64,000 nt of DNA from Marchantia polymorpha subsp. ruderalis (lineage: Eukaryota; Streptophyta; Marchantiopsida; Marchantiales; Marchantiaceae): positions 32,476,001-32,540,000 of the forward strand of contig AP031352.1 of assembly GCA_037833965.1 (NCBI GenBank). The letters are read 5' to 3'. The position numbers were made by a program, and so were the translations under genes. How positions within the stretch are numbered: the stretch's first letter is position 1; each line of letters begins with the position of its first letter. This document shows, one piece after another, positions 47,241 to 61,106 of this stretch. The notes beneath the pieces were generated by a model. That model saw only the letters and a program-made list of their open reading frames with translations. It did not search any database and was not told where the DNA came from.

Positions 47241-48760
47241 ATCGTTCATGTCGGGGCGCCAGTTCCGGACATTGCGCCCAACTTCTGGATACTACGAGAT
47301 CACACGAAACCCACGATTATCCATTTTCACTCTATTTAAATGTACCGATCGCCATTTACACGGCCGCTGCGGTACTGTTTTCCAAAATTGTTTTAAATTC
47401 CGCACAAAAACAAAAAGTGGGTTACCACAATAACAGAAGCTTCATTGCAGCAGAACTTTCCACATCATTGATACTAAGCTAAACTTGATAAAAATGAATG
47501 ATTTGCTATTTTTATGTATTGATAAGCTAGACGTGATCAAAGTATATAAAACAACATATACAACACACAATGAGAAGTTCAATAACGTCTTATTGGACTG
47601 GTTAAAGCTCCAAACCGTCATTTTTTTAAGTATCTTACAGATATTGCAAATTGTAAGGTAGAATATACATAATCATTTAAGATTGATGATAAACACATCA
47701 AAATGGACAAATAGAATATTACCTTATACTTCTGCGTGCCATGCGTTCCATGTATAGCAACACAACCTCCATTTCAATGTTTTAGCAACCATTCTAGAAG
47801 CAAGGGTCTTGTAACATCAAAACTCAATGGTTTAAATGTATCACTTTTTGGTGCCTAATACAAAACAACTTGAGATGAATTCGCTTTCATTCATAATTTT
47901 GTGCTAATTCTATCATTAACATGCCTTCTTCAAGTTTCTTTGTCGAGTTTCAATTTGATATTATACACATCATCAGATTTGATATAATGGTCTCTAATAG
48001 AGGTTCCTTGCACATAGCCTAAGCTGTGATGATTTTCAAATAGTGCTTTTGTAGCACGCATGAGAATTTGTGAAGGAGTTGTCGCATTCAACCCACTCCC
48101 CGGCGAAAGAACGTAGAAACCTCAGACAACGTGCTTGCTTAATGTCAAAGTTTTACAAACTGTAATAACAGCAAACTTATTGTACATATTACAAATATGA
48201 CAAGCGATTAACTATGAACAATAAACAAATACATTGAAAATGTTACAAATATGTCGTTACCTGCACTCGGAGGATAAATTGTGCACCATCTGAGATGGCA
48301 AGCCAACACTATCCGAACATGCTGTGCCATGACAAGCTACACCTGCAGCATTTACATGTCTTCTATGCTTGTATATCAACTTCGTGGTCCTTGATGGAAT
48401 GTGATCATTATGCAGCAGTTTAATGGCACTAAACCTGCAAGACAGCCCTTGTGATGAGAATCATGATCTTATCTATCCCTGCTGCCTGGACCAAATTTTG
48501 CCTTTGTTGATGGATCTTGAATAAAATTCAAGCTAAACATAATCTTCTTGCCCCTTTCTCGAATACCATTTTTGCAATAATACATTGTATACGATTTCCA
48601 ACGGTGCCTAGACTCTCCACCCTTGTATGAGCAGTGTGTCACAAATTCCGTCTTACCATCACTATAAGAAGATGACTCTCTCGAAACAAAATCATTAAAC
48701 CTCAAGCTTTTGATGTAGGCCGTCCCATTTGATCAATTCAAGATTAACGAATTGAAAGTA
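47241..48760. other. AT-rich spacer
   Basis: No gene recognised. A gypsy-like TGGCGCC occurs on the minus strand near 47255-47261 but without convincing flanking LTR structure. Confidence 0.45.
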
Positions 48761-48801
48761 TCATTCCACGGTGGATTCTTGCAGAATCCACCGTGGGATG
48801 A
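48761..48801. repeat. 19-bp hairpin at the edge of repeat B copy 2
   Basis: Arms 48761-48779 and 48783-48801 are complementary with one mismatch and a 3-base loop. It sits immediately upstream of the first 195-bp tandem unit. Confidence 0.85.
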
Positions 48802-48814
48802 AGTCGCAGTCAAA

Positions 48815-49410
48815 GGTCAAGATTCCTTTGACATGTTTGCACATTAGTCAAAGCCTCTGGAAGATAACTAGGTTGTGAACATATTGTTCCCTTCCAAGTG
48901 CAATCTGTTGCTGAAGGGAAATATTTAGTAGAAGAGAGCAGCTTCCATATCGAGCAATTGTTGGGATTGGACATGATACTCGATGAACCTCTAGACAAAT
49001 TTTTGAGTATGTCCGATTTCTTTGAAATGTTTGCACATTAGTCAAAGCCTCTGGAAGATTACTCGGTTGTGAACATGGTGTTCCCTTCCAAGTGCAATCT
49101 GTTGCTGAAGGGAAATATTTAGGAGAAGATAGCAGCTTCCATATCCCAGCAATTGTTGGGATCGGACATGATCTTCGATGAACTTCTAGACAAATTTTCG
49201 AGTATGTCCGATTTCTTTGAAATGTTTGCACATTAGTCAAAGTCTCTGGAAGATTACTCGGTTGTGAACATGGTGTTCCCTTCCAAGCGCAATCTGTTGC
49301 TGAAGGGAAATATTTAGGAGAAGAGAGCAGCTTCCATATCCGAGCAACTGTTGGGACCGGAAATGATGCTCGATGAACTTCTAGACAAATTTCCGGGTAT
49401 ATCCGATGGA
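48815..49410. repeat. Three tandem copies of a ~195-bp unit
   Basis: The landmark ATGTTTGCACATTAGTCAAAG recurs at 48833, 49027 and 49222, a period of 194-195 bases. Each unit contains TCTGGAAGAT, GTTCCCTTCCAAG, CTGAAGGGAAATATTTAG and GCAGCTTCCATAT. The third unit diverges after about 49390. The equivalent place in repeat B copy 3 (62560-62770) has a single unit. Confidence 0.9.
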
Positions 49411-51020
49411 GTGATTCTCTCGCACCACGACTTTGCGTACTGGCCGTTACAGACTAGACACGAACACTTTCATTTTGGGTTGCGGTTGATATTTCCTGGA
49501 CTAAAAATAGATACGTACAGTTTGGTACAGGAACACATCTGAGAAGAATCTCCGGCATCATGGATCAGCTCTATTAGCTGAGGATGATATGCCAAAACTT
49601 GCTGAAATTGATAGAACAATGTGATTGTTCATCACGAGAGAACCTTACATGGGTCTGGTATTAGTTTAAGCACTGATAGTTGGAGACGCGCGTGGGTAGT
49701 GGAATCTTGATATAAGGGAATCGCTGATTATGAATGTAGTGTAGGAATATTTCACTCACACAGCCGACAAACGTGAAGTTTTGGATGCAGTAGGGCAGAA
49801 GAATATCCAGGTCCAGGTACAGGTCCAGGTCCTGTACTTCACCGTTACAATAAATAAAACTGTGGAGGCTCTTCAAATCTACCGCTTTTCCTAGTTCACA
49901 GCATCATCCAACTGAGATGGGAGAAGTCCATGTTTTTGAAGTAGTTCCAATTATCCTATGTATTTAGCGCCTTGAATAGTAATGTTCGGGAGAACTTATA
50001 CATCCAAAGATATTAAACAGTTTTTGAAGTATCTCCTACTAGGAGCCACCAATGCGAGGAGCTTTAGGTACTTCGATGACTGTTTCTATCTTGGATTACC
50101 ATTGAAGCTTAATTTGAGGTAAGTATAATGGGATTACAAGATAGTACCTTAAGAATGAGCCGGAATTACTTCAAATTACTAGGTTATTAAGAATCACTAA
50201 AGCAAGAGCAGGGAAAAATCTCGAGGAGAAAAGTCATACATTTGGAGCCAAACCTCAGCTTGGTATGGATCTGCCTCGAACTTGGTTTCGAATTTTCTTA
50301 TTTCATTGCCTTTCACCGCTATTCTTATATAGTTCAGAGGAGGAACCTGATATTTTATCATCTTTCTACCCGTGTGGGGCATGCTGTGAAAGTCGAGAAA
50401 GTCAAGGTTTCGTGCAATGTCGTTGCATTGCACAGAACCCTGATTACCAAGTTACTACGATTTGGGGATATGACTTATTGAGATAAAAATTTCAGTCTTC
50501 TTTCACCATATGCGACCCACACATTAGAACACTGACTATTGCGGAGCAGCAGTATGGCTACCAATACCATCCAGCAGACTGCAAACTTTACAGCGAAAAA
50601 CCTTTGTAGAAAGAACTTGGCATGACACAAACATGTTGTGGAGATGTAAGATCAGAATTTGGAGTGTCTTTTCTCAAAGGTTTACCCGGATTTTATTAAG
50701 TTAAATGTATAAGACATCTACAGCGGATGCCACATCATCTGCATCCCCAAACGTCCTTGTAGGACTCTAAAACCCTAAAGGACTCTAAATATTTATTTGA
50801 GTCAGGTAATTTTCATTGTGAGGGCAACAAATTTGTTCATACAAGTAAAATTATAGCGGATGGAAGCAGGGCCTTGAAACATGGCCAAGGAGCACGAAAC
50901 TCTCGAGCTTTTTTGATAAATGCAGTTCTGTCATGAACTCGAGCGGCAAATCTTTTTTTTTCGCTGGTGACTGGTTATAACCCAACTACTTCGCCCCTTT
51001 GATGGGCGCTGATGGATTTT
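48815..51020. repeat. Repeat B, copy 2
   Basis: Collinear with 62540-64000 and, from about 49640, with 35258-37080. It includes the 195-bp array at its left end and a GGTCCAGGTACAGGTCCAGG microsatellite-like patch near 49820. Open frames on either strand (for example minus 48848-49240) simply run through the tandem array and are unlikely to be genes. Confidence 0.75.
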
Positions 51021-52570
51021 GATGCTGCCGTTATTGACAAAGCTCCAAAAAAGTAAAGACGACGAATCTTTAAATCCTTTGAGATTATGGATGCACTTTA
51101 ATAGTACAAATTATTAATAGTTTTTAACGTTAGGTGCGAAAGTATAAAAAAGTATGTTGACTAGTTATTTTATCAATTTGTCAAATTCATAACTCTTCCT
51201 CTTTGTGTGAAATTAGATGAACTTGCATCAATGTATATTCAGAAATTGATGAAATTTGCATAAAGTTGAAATGAATATATTTTATGTCATGCACCCTAAA
51301 GCTAATGTACTTCTTGATCTAAAAAACTTCATCAGATGCTACGGTCAAATATTAGTATGAAGAAGCAAAGAATTGTTGTGAATCAAACGTGGGAGCTTAA
51401 ACTTAGCTAATTGAAGTATGCGGCATATATAATAGCTAACCGCGATGAAGTAGCATTTGAATAACCAACTCGCAATTTTTCAAATCTTGCTCTAGAAGCT
51501 AGGGTTGAAGTCAAATCCATCATCAACTTTTTCAATTATCTTGCTGAAGGGTGTAAGTAACCAACCTTTGATTTTTTCTGAAATTGATTTGGGTAAGTAA
51601 GTATGTATATATATATTATTTGGATTTGCATATGAAAATTTTTGAAGTATTGCAAGAAGTGAAAGCAATTATGCACGCATCTGCATAATTAAATCAGTTG
51701 AAAGTTTCATGTATGGTTGCACCCTCAATAGTAATCTATGTAAAAATCTAATATTCAAGCTAAATTGTGTAGTTGAAAGTATTATACTTTTTTTTTTTGC
51801 TAATGTTTGATTTTCAAATCATAAAAAATCAATAAGATGAGATAAAAGCAATACGAATTTATTCAATGCAATTATACAATATATATATTTAATTGAAATT
51901 TTTGTGAAATTGCATGACTATTTTGCAAGAATTGAATAGTATTTATGAGGATGTGAAAAACTTTGAAATTTTATTTAATATGCTTGATTTTTAAAATTGG
52001 AGTATCATTTAATTTGAAAATTATTTTGAAAAAAGTTATTTTAATAATAATAGTAATTATTCAATAGATTAATTTGATGAATTGATCAAATTTTAATTTT
52101 TTATCACAATTGTGTCAAAAATGAAAATAAATACAAGTCAAATAAGTTTATTAAAAATTACAATAATTTTCCTTTTTTTGCTAATAATATCTTTATTTTG
52201 ATTTCTAATTCTAACTTGCTGATTTATGATTTTATATTATGCAAGATTATAAAAAAATTAAAAATATCATATTGCATATTTTCAAATTTAGTAATAAAAT
52301 TTAATTGACAATATTGGAAAAAAATTAGCATCATAGTTTTTTCATGAATAAGAATTTTCACATTTTTCATTCAGAATAATAGAAATCTGTCAGGAAAATA
52401 ATTATTTTAACAAAGTAAATTAATAATTTCAAATAATTGCTACATACGAGCAACGACTAATATGTAACATGAATGATGTGATAAACAAAATTCATTGCAA
52501 AAATTTTGAATAGCAGGAAAATGAAAAAATAAAATTCAAAACAGATTTTAAATGATTTGAAGATTTTATG
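51021..52570. other. AT-rich DNA without recognised features
   Basis: Very AT-rich with homopolymer runs, particularly after 51770. No gene or clear repeat. Confidence 0.5.
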
Positions 52571-52582
52571 CAATATATTTGA

Positions 52583-54150
52583 TTATATTAAAAAACTACA
52601 CTCAAATTTTTGTATATCAACATCTAATGCATCCATCATCAAGTGTAAAAACATATTTACTTTTATATTTTTCTTGTCTAGAGCATGTATTGAATTAGCA
52701 TCAACATAACTTAAACAGAATTTTACATTGTCTTCTAAATCATCAAACAAAATACCGTAATACTTACTTTTTTTCAAGCATTTCAGATTCTATATCAATT
52801 TTTCTTAACCCGTCTTTTTTGGATTTGAACATATATATACTCACTTTATTCATAGCTACAACAATGTCATAGCTTGTGTTTATCATCAAATATATGAGTT
52901 AATTCACGGCTTTGATATAGAAATTTGGTTTCATCTTTTCTTTCTCAATGATATTGATTAAAAAAATTTCAACTGTATTTTTTTTCAAAAAATTTCAATA
53001 TTAGAAAGTATTCGTACTAGAACATTTATTAGAATTCATTAACGGCACACCGTCGGTGGTGTTCTATCAGGTAAATTGAAACTTGATGGGTTCCATCAAG
53101 TTATTTACGTTTTGATGGGGTTTCATTGAGCAAATCTCTCTATATTTAAAATATACTTTTAAGGCTTGTCATGCTAACCTGTCAAAATTATTTGCCTTAA
53201 CTTACCCATAGTATTTATTTTTCAGATTTATACAAACATTTATATCTAACATTCCTTTGGATTTATCCATATACTTCAGTTTAAATGAAATTTTCAATTG
53301 ATTTTTGCAATTTTTAACGTTGTATTGATTTTTTGTCAAAGTAAACATATCATCCACGAGAAATAAAAAAATCAAGAGGTTCAGAATCTTGTTATTTACT
53401 ATTTTGTCGCCTATCGTGTCGCACTTAACACACTGACTCAAAATCATCCAATATAATGTAACTATATACTCATCTTGATTAATTTTTATTGTAGGTGTAA
53501 CTAATTAAATATTATTACAATAATATATATCGTATGAAAACTCTATTCTTTCAATTGTATAATTTTTTGATGGACAACTTTAATTAATTTTCAATTTTAA
53601 TGTTTTTATTTAAGAATAATTTGATAAATCAATTCTTAACATTTTCTCAATTCATCTATATAAATCATCCAAATTTTGAAGAAATATTAATCAATGATAA
53701 AAAGTAAAAAAAAAACTAGTGAGTTAGAAATTTGAAAAGAATATTTAAACGGCATTATGTATATAATCAAATACTTTTTGTAAGTGTAAATTTCAACATC
53801 ACAATTTAGTTTGATGCTTTTTCATAGCACAATGTTTACAAAATTATAAGTCAAATTTATCTATGTCATGTTACAAGCTTATTGCCAAAAAATGTCAAAT
53901 AACTATTATTCGTATATCTTAATCTAAGATAACATATATGTGTTAGTATATTTTACTTCATCATTGATAAAAATGCACTCTAACATATTTATATTGTTAT
54001 GATTACGTGTACTTAACATAATTTTATTACTTAGTTTTCTCTCAAACATTCTTTTTTTATTGTTACAGTCAAGATATTTTGAATCTATAGTTAAAAAATG
54101 TGATTTTTTTGTCATATAAGATAAGAATCTTATTTGATCCAATGTAAGCT
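52583..54150 (-). pseudogene. Relic Ty1/copia pol, strongly AT-biased
   Basis: On the minus strand 53202-53447 reads IFLFLVDDMFTLTKNQYNVK followed by NQLKISFKLKYMDKSKGMLD. This is the copia reverse-transcriptase YVDDM region and the following helix-rich stretch. Downstream at 52583-52777, YYGILFDDLEDN and LSYVDAN...ALDKKN match the copia RNase H YGILFD...YVDAD...DLDK pattern. A possible protease piece, SYMTKKSHFLTIDS, lies near 54100. Stops and A/T substitutions are numerous, so this is an old, dead copy. LTRs were not found. Confidence 0.7.
53080..53102. repeat. 10-bp hairpin in the relic copia
   Basis: AACTTGATGG at 53080-53089 is followed after 3 bases by its exact reverse complement at 53093-53102. 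Confidence 0.7.
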
Positions 54151-57100
54151 TAAATCAATCAAAAATTTAAATTTTAATAGATTTAATAATTTTAATCCTA
54201 CAAGATTGATTATGTTTTATAAATAATAAATTATTTAATATTGAAATAGTACCAAAAATCTATCAAATCCAATGAAAGTGATAAAATCAAGTCATATTTA
54301 AATTATATACATCATCAACATTATACTTTTACTTTCTAAGTAATGACTGCAGACTTCAATCTAACTTTATCAAAAAATTTGCTATCTTTGTTATCCGTGA
54401 ATATAATTGAACTCAAATCACATTCAATATTGTATAAAAAAAAATGATGAAATACATAACATCATCACCTTCTGTTGTGAGTCATATATCCGCAAAGCAT
54501 TTACAATTGATTGTTACACTATCACATTAAAGTAGTATAGATTAATTGCCACAGTATGCTTGTTTTTTATGTCCAATAGAGGTTAATCATTGAATACACA
54601 TTGGCATCACCAGCTTATTTCTTATATCTTTGAACTGTTGGTTTCCAATGTGATATTTTACTGCAATAAGATAGATTGTTCTTTTTCATAATTGCACGTT
54701 TGATAGAATGAATTTTGGATTGAGAATTTGGAATTTTGTATTTTGGAACTCAATTTGATGTGAGATGAAGGACCAATATCTTCACATCAAGAAACACTGA
54801 TTAGACAACTTCTTCAATATACTTCAACCTTTGACCACTTCAAAATTGGCTAGAATGTAACGTTATGCTATGAGAATCAACACTTTCAATCAAACTTAAA
54901 GGCAAAAAAGCATAGTAGATGAGATCAAATCAAGTCATATTTTTCAGAGGTGGGAAGTTTCACGTTTGTCTGCTCTTAAACATCTTCATGGTAGAAACTT
55001 TATCTTTGAATAAAATTTGATGAGAAATTCTTGGCTCATCGTAACGCTTTTTAGGTAACAATATAGTGTGGGGAAAAACAAGAAAATTTCTTGATTGAGT
55101 GTATGGTATTATAATCAATTGTAACATGCATATCATTGGTTTAATGGGTTACAGTAAGAGAGTAAAGATTGGCGAGTGGTTTGATCAATAAGATTGATGT
55201 GTATTGGAGAAACAAAATATCTTGATACTAAATCCTATCTAGACAACACCTTTTTATGGAGGAAATTACTTGATGATATCCCAAGAAAATGTATCAAACT
55301 TGATGAGATCCAACATGTTTCACTTTCCTTGATGGGATAGTCTACGGCCTGCGAACCACGTTCAAAATTATTCTGCGTCCGTTGAATACTTTCCGCATCT
55401 TGTCCACTTTTCATCACAGTATCACAATCTGGATTGATGGGGTAGGCAACTGTACATTTTTGTTAGCAAGGAGATCTCTATAAACCAGCTTCTCGTAAGT
55501 CGGAAAAGCCATGTTTTGAATTCTGCGTAAAACATTATCTACAAAACTCTTTGTATATGTTTAATTGACTAAAACTCAGCTGTCCCCATAGAAGAGCCGG
55601 AAGATTTATAATGCGAGAAATGATGAATTGATATTAGTCGGCAAGGTGTATAGTTTCTCGAGTCTATTTTCTAGTTTTATAATTGTTCTATATAAAACAC
55701 TCACCAAGTTTATATATGTGTTTACTTATAATCAAACAAGATGAAATGATATCCGTTTGCAATGCTAATCTTTAAATAAGGATGTTATTTCTATTCTTTG
55801 CGCAATACATTTCCAATGCTTTTGACCACAAAATTTGCAATCAATTAACCTCGATGGCCCCTAAAATTTTCTAAGTTCTTATATCTAACATCTTCACACA
55901 TTAGACATGTAATCCCCTCGCCAAGATTGAAACTCACCATTAGTTTGAACAATATTTGAGTTGGAAGAATCTTGGCTGTAAGTTCCAGTCTTGAGAAATA
56001 TAAGCATGCATAATTCTACTGTGAGATGAATTACATCATCAGGGGTCGTATCAATCCTCATGAAAATTTGAACTTATGGCTAAAAAGTTATACATAGATT
56101 GTAACAATATTATTCTTTTCCGAGTGTAAAAAAAAAATGTTGCTATATTTGAGTTTAAACTTCTTTGCATTAATCTGGAAACTACAGTCGAAAGAAAAGT
56201 TCAATGATCAAGTTGCTAGTAACTTGCCTTAAACATTTTGTGTGATCAATAATATGCTGATTTTTGTATGAAATAAGAATGCAAACTTTCAGGTTTATAG
56301 GATATATAATCGAACACCTTTTGTCAATTTGTGAAGTACATCACATCACCTCCTTGCAAGCACCAGAACTCAAATTTCGGAACATATCTTCAGAGTAGCA
56401 GACTCTCCATAATGTTTCATCTTGCAAGGACTCTTTGGGCTCAAAATCTGAACGTTGCTTCACTCCCTCCTGTATATTTCTTTGCTCGCTTCTTTTGTTG
56501 CAGAAATTTCCAATCGCTATAGGCAGAATATACATGTTGCAGACTCAAACTCAAAGCTCAAACACCTCGTCTTAATTCACTTGCATTTCCTAAACTACCC
56601 CAAGAAACCCTAAACTAAACTCCAAACCTTATATTGAGGGGCTTCATGACTTCATCTCTTTTTAACGATCCCGTAGAACCACAGTATGCTTGCTTTCACT
56701 CCACACGGTAACGATATCAGTGATTGAATCTAACTAAAGCTTCTACCTGATCATATTTGAACACTACGTACTTTATTGTGGAGTCCACGTAGAAAGTCAC
56801 GAGTTAAATAGAAATATAGAGTATAAAAACACTTTTGAACAAGTGTTAGGCAGAAGAAACCAAATTGTTAAGTTGTGGGGCTTGAGCACTGTGGAAAATC
56901 TATCATAATCTAATTAAAACTTAAATAATATATAGTGGAACAGTGTACATATTCCACAACAACGATTCCACAAAACAATAGATTTAAATCACATGCTCCT
57001 ATTTTGTCTATCCTATATATGATTTACAAAAGGTTTGATATGTGTGGTCCAAAGTTTAAACTCCCAAGTTTAACGTTCAATATGGTTAAGTGTCACTATT

Positions 57101-58150
57101 GGGAGATGTCACTTAGAGTAGATTTCGTAGCATCAAGGTCCGAAGTTTAGAGTTCCATGTGTTGAACAGTGAAGTGTTCCACGTGTATCACCAACAATTA
57201 TTCCAAAATTCACTAATGGCGTATATTCAACGAATTCGCAGGTGCCTGAGCTATTTACAGTCGGTCTTGTTTTCTCTGTCGTGCTACGATGGAAAAAACC
57301 AGGAGTTCATCATTGATAGCCAAATGATGCTGAAAAGTCTTGACTTGCTTGTGAATTCGAAATTCTAGAGTTTTGAGTCTCTTAGATTTCTAGAGTTTAG
57401 AGAAGCAAAGAATTGTCTTCTACTTCAAAGTGCGGGATTGATTCTTGATAGATCCTTGTCCATGCTGTTTGAAAAAGTAAGATTTACTACGAAGCTATGT
57501 TGGTGGACTTGGGAAGAATTTTGCTCAAAACGTCCAAGCCCGTGGCAAATATTTGACAAAGTGCCGATCACTATTTGAGGGCTATCGACGATGGCCCATC
57601 GTCAACAATACCGCAGACTAAACCGACCGTATGCCTCTGGTCTCACGGCAGGGGCCTTATTACTCTTTTTGCTAGATCAACCCCAATTGTATTCTCTCCG
57701 GATTTATGTCATATGTACACCGTTCGTGTGTCACCTCACCAATTGGTTTCAACATAACCGTCGAGAACAGATCGGCAACCGTCGTGCAGCAAATACATAA
57801 ATATGAAACGATTTTTGAAAGGTGTGGATGGATGGTTTGGAAATAGAGATTTACACTGTGATCTGGACACTCCATTCTCTAAACTGCAAGGCTTATCATA
57901 CAATCGGTAGTTAGTACATGGCAGTGACAAGAGGCTCAATGAGCATGTTGGAGCCGATTTCAAGGGGCAAACCAGATTGAGTACCAAATCAACCATCTGG
58001 ACCCCGATTATGATTTGATTGATCTTACAGTCGGTGCTTTTTTTTTATGATATGAGGTTAGTGCATTTTGTTGGTCCTACTCCCACGCATACACTCCCTC
58101 CCCTCTCCCGCTTACATAAATTGTAAAACAAGGCGTTTACAATGAGACTC
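54151..58150. other. Intergenic DNA without recognised genes
   Basis: Mixed AT-rich spacer. A GC-richer patch at 57540-57760 carries short open frames without known motifs. Confidence 0.45.
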
Positions 58151-60150
58151 CGACACATGTCTTTATTTTGTTTCTTTTTCTCATAAGAGATATAATCAAC
58201 ATTTCAAATATCGATTTTTAATGGCTATGTTTTTTTTTTCCAAAGCATTTGAAGAATGATCATTAAAGAAAGTGTTGATAATTTTAGAGCTAACATGTAA
58301 TTCTTCTCATACTCATGGTCCACATTTGAGTTAGAGTGTTGTCTGAGTTGGTGTAATCTTAGCATGAGCTTAACCTTGACTTAAGAATTGCAACATTGCG
58401 CTACCCTTCAAAGAGCTCAGATCATTATGGTGAAGTATATTCCCTTTGATTGTAGTTTTATTATAGTTAATTTTGCCACGTATTATTACTATCGAAGGAT
58501 TTGTAGACTTAAGCACACTTTCCACATTTAGTTATATTATGATGATAAGATTTTGGATAAATGAATGCATTGATATATATTTTCATTCCGTGAACGCGAG
58601 TTTGATTTATGAAATGTTTACATGTAAAAATTGAAAATTATATTATCCATGATGTGGTGTTTGCTAGTAAACATGAGAGTGAAATTTTCACACAAAAGAT
58701 TGATGGACTAGAATTAATTTATTATATACTTTAATTGGTTGAAAAATTAGTTTTTATACATTGCTGGTAAGATAGAGTGCTACAGCAATGAATGGGTTGG
58801 GGGATGATAGTATGTGAGTTCGTAAAGGATTATTGATGTACTTTTGTCTCATTTGCTCAAATAAAAATTGACGTACTTTTTTATTTGATTTGAGGTATCA
58901 ATAAATAAATCTAGCTACTAATTATATATAAATATATTCTATACAACTTAATTGTTATGATGCATATTGATTAGTTATCATAATCGTATAATTAAATAAA
59001 AATATATAATATTACCTAAAATTGATTGAATATGCATATTCAAAGAAATATCATATAGCCAAACTTGAACATTAATAACAAAAGAGAAGTAAAAACATAA
59101 TTTTGAAAATGATTTTCTAGACCTTAAATATAAAGAATATGCTACATTGATTTATTTATGCATATGTTCAGTAATAATAAAAATCTATTAGAATGAATTC
59201 ATTCTCAAATAAAAGAAAATAGCTTGATTTGAAATAATATGAAAAATTAAGATTAAGATGTGAATTTATAGTAAAAAATCATATCACATAAAATGAATCA
59301 AAAGTTTGATGACTTGAAAAAATTGATTGATACAAGAATTATCAATAGATTGAAGAAATTTTCAATCATCATTTAGCTGTCAAGGCTAATTTGAGCTTAT
59401 TTAATAAATTTTGAATTTTTTTTTTGAATTTAGATGTTGTTTTTTTGCATAACAACGATGATGTGATTGTTTGATTCAATTCAAAAAATTTACAAGCATT
59501 GTTAGTTTTGGTGTTCAACTAGTATCATACGATCATGAATTATTCATGAAGAATGTATTCTATCGTATAAATGATAACATTTAAATTATTATCTTATCAA
59601 TGCTTATTTGATTTTAACATTGAATTCAAACACTTTGGTTATGTTATGGTCCTGCAAAAATGACCAGATAATTTCGATTCTTTCAAAAACTTTGATAATT
59701 TGTCTTCTTAATTGCACATGTTCAATATTATTGACAATTTCCTTATGGTTTATAAACTTATTTTAAAATGTAATATTAAGATAACATACACCATTATTTT
59801 GTAGTAGAGCATTGTCATGATATTTTGTGTCACTCATATCCACATGAACGTAGAAAAAATGAGATCGCTTTTATGTTTCCAACTCATTTGAAATCAACGA
59901 TGAATCTAAACAAAAATTTAGAGTAATTAGATTTTGAAATCTTTCCTATCAAATTATTTAGGAGCTAAATGATTGTAAGTTATATCTATGATAAAAACTG
60001 CGCATGAGGCTCAACCCGGATTCAAGTGAGGCGCGAAGTACAATAGGGGCGGCAGAGTAAATCAGCAAGATATTGGAAACTTGATCTGTGATGATGATTT
60101 GATGAGTGAAGATAGATAAGTAAATCAAGGAAAAATAACAAAGAGTAGTA

Positions 60151-60923
60151 CAGTACAAACTCGGTTAAGTCCGCAGTTTGATCTGAGAAGGTTTGTGCGG
60201 ACTTTAGTTATATCTCATCTTGTGACTTCAATCTTTCCGCGATATTTCTATGTCAACTATTGTCTAAAGGTCTTAATAACGAGAAAAGCCTCGGACAACA
60301 TTCCAATGATTTTCCAAACGTAGTGATACTACGTACCACCCTTAACTTCATCCCAAAAAACTATTAACCCTGTGGTTAGAGGTTAACACTGACATTACTA
60401 ATAGTCCTTGTATTGCAATTGTTAAGGAAAAGGATTGTTAATATCTGACTCAAGTCTTATTACAAGTAGTTTTTGCTGTTCTTTCTCAACACCGTCTTCA
60501 ACGAACTCATGTCGATATAGTTATTAACCGAAACAGTATATTTAGGATATTGGTAAGTAGGTAGAGATTGATATGAGTGAAGCCTTATCAAGAATGAAAC
60601 TGGGTTCGAGACGCATGGAATAGATATAGGAAGTAGGATGAAAACCAGTTGACTTAGATACAAGCAATTATTAAAAGATCCAACCTTAGGGCCAAAAAGG
60701 AGAGAGAGCTAATCTCTAGTGAGAAGCCACCATGTTGCCTCATACATGCAAACATTCGTTTCAAGTTATAACAATTTATTAGCATCGCCTTCGTTAATCA
60801 AAAGTTTGACTTCTGTTGATAATAAAACTTTAAAATTTTGATCCTTGAACATTTCGTTTGAAAAATGCGGACTTAGGCGGAATGCGGATTTATATGGGTG
60901 CGGACTTAAATGAGTGTATACTG
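60151..60923. mobile_element. Pogo/Tc1-mariner-like non-autonomous DNA transposon
   Basis: The ends read CAGTACAAACTCGG...AAGTCCGCA and, inverted, CAGTATACACTCAT...AAGTCCGCA: about 25-bp imperfect terminal inverted repeats starting CAGTA. TA flanks both sides (60149-60150 and 60924-60925), the target duplication of Tc1/mariner/pogo elements. Repeat A copy 1 (near 41215-41240) lacks the segment, giving an approximate empty site. Subterminal GCGGACTTA repeats lie near 60870-60910. No transposase frame is present, so movement would need an enzyme supplied from elsewhere. Confidence 0.85.
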
Positions 60924-61106
60924 TACATGACAATCAACAAATCTGGGTTCAGTGCATTAAGAAACATTGATAGGATGAGCTCGAAGTCCGAATGATGTTG
61001 AGAAATCCCGAAACTGCGATAGATTGTCGCTCATGGTAAGGCATATTAGAACTGGGGGATCATTACGAACCTGGTCACACTATGCAAGAGAACATCGTAG
61101 AATACG

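Noticed and set aside
47240-47290. Gypsy-type primer-binding-like TGGCGCC upstream of E2
   Set aside because: Only seven bases match, the following bases do not continue the tRNA complement, and no LTR pair was seen.
48848-49240. 130-codon minus-strand open frame with repeated peptide units
   Set aside because: It simply reads through the 195-bp tandem array; no start context or homologue, and copy 3 does not preserve it.
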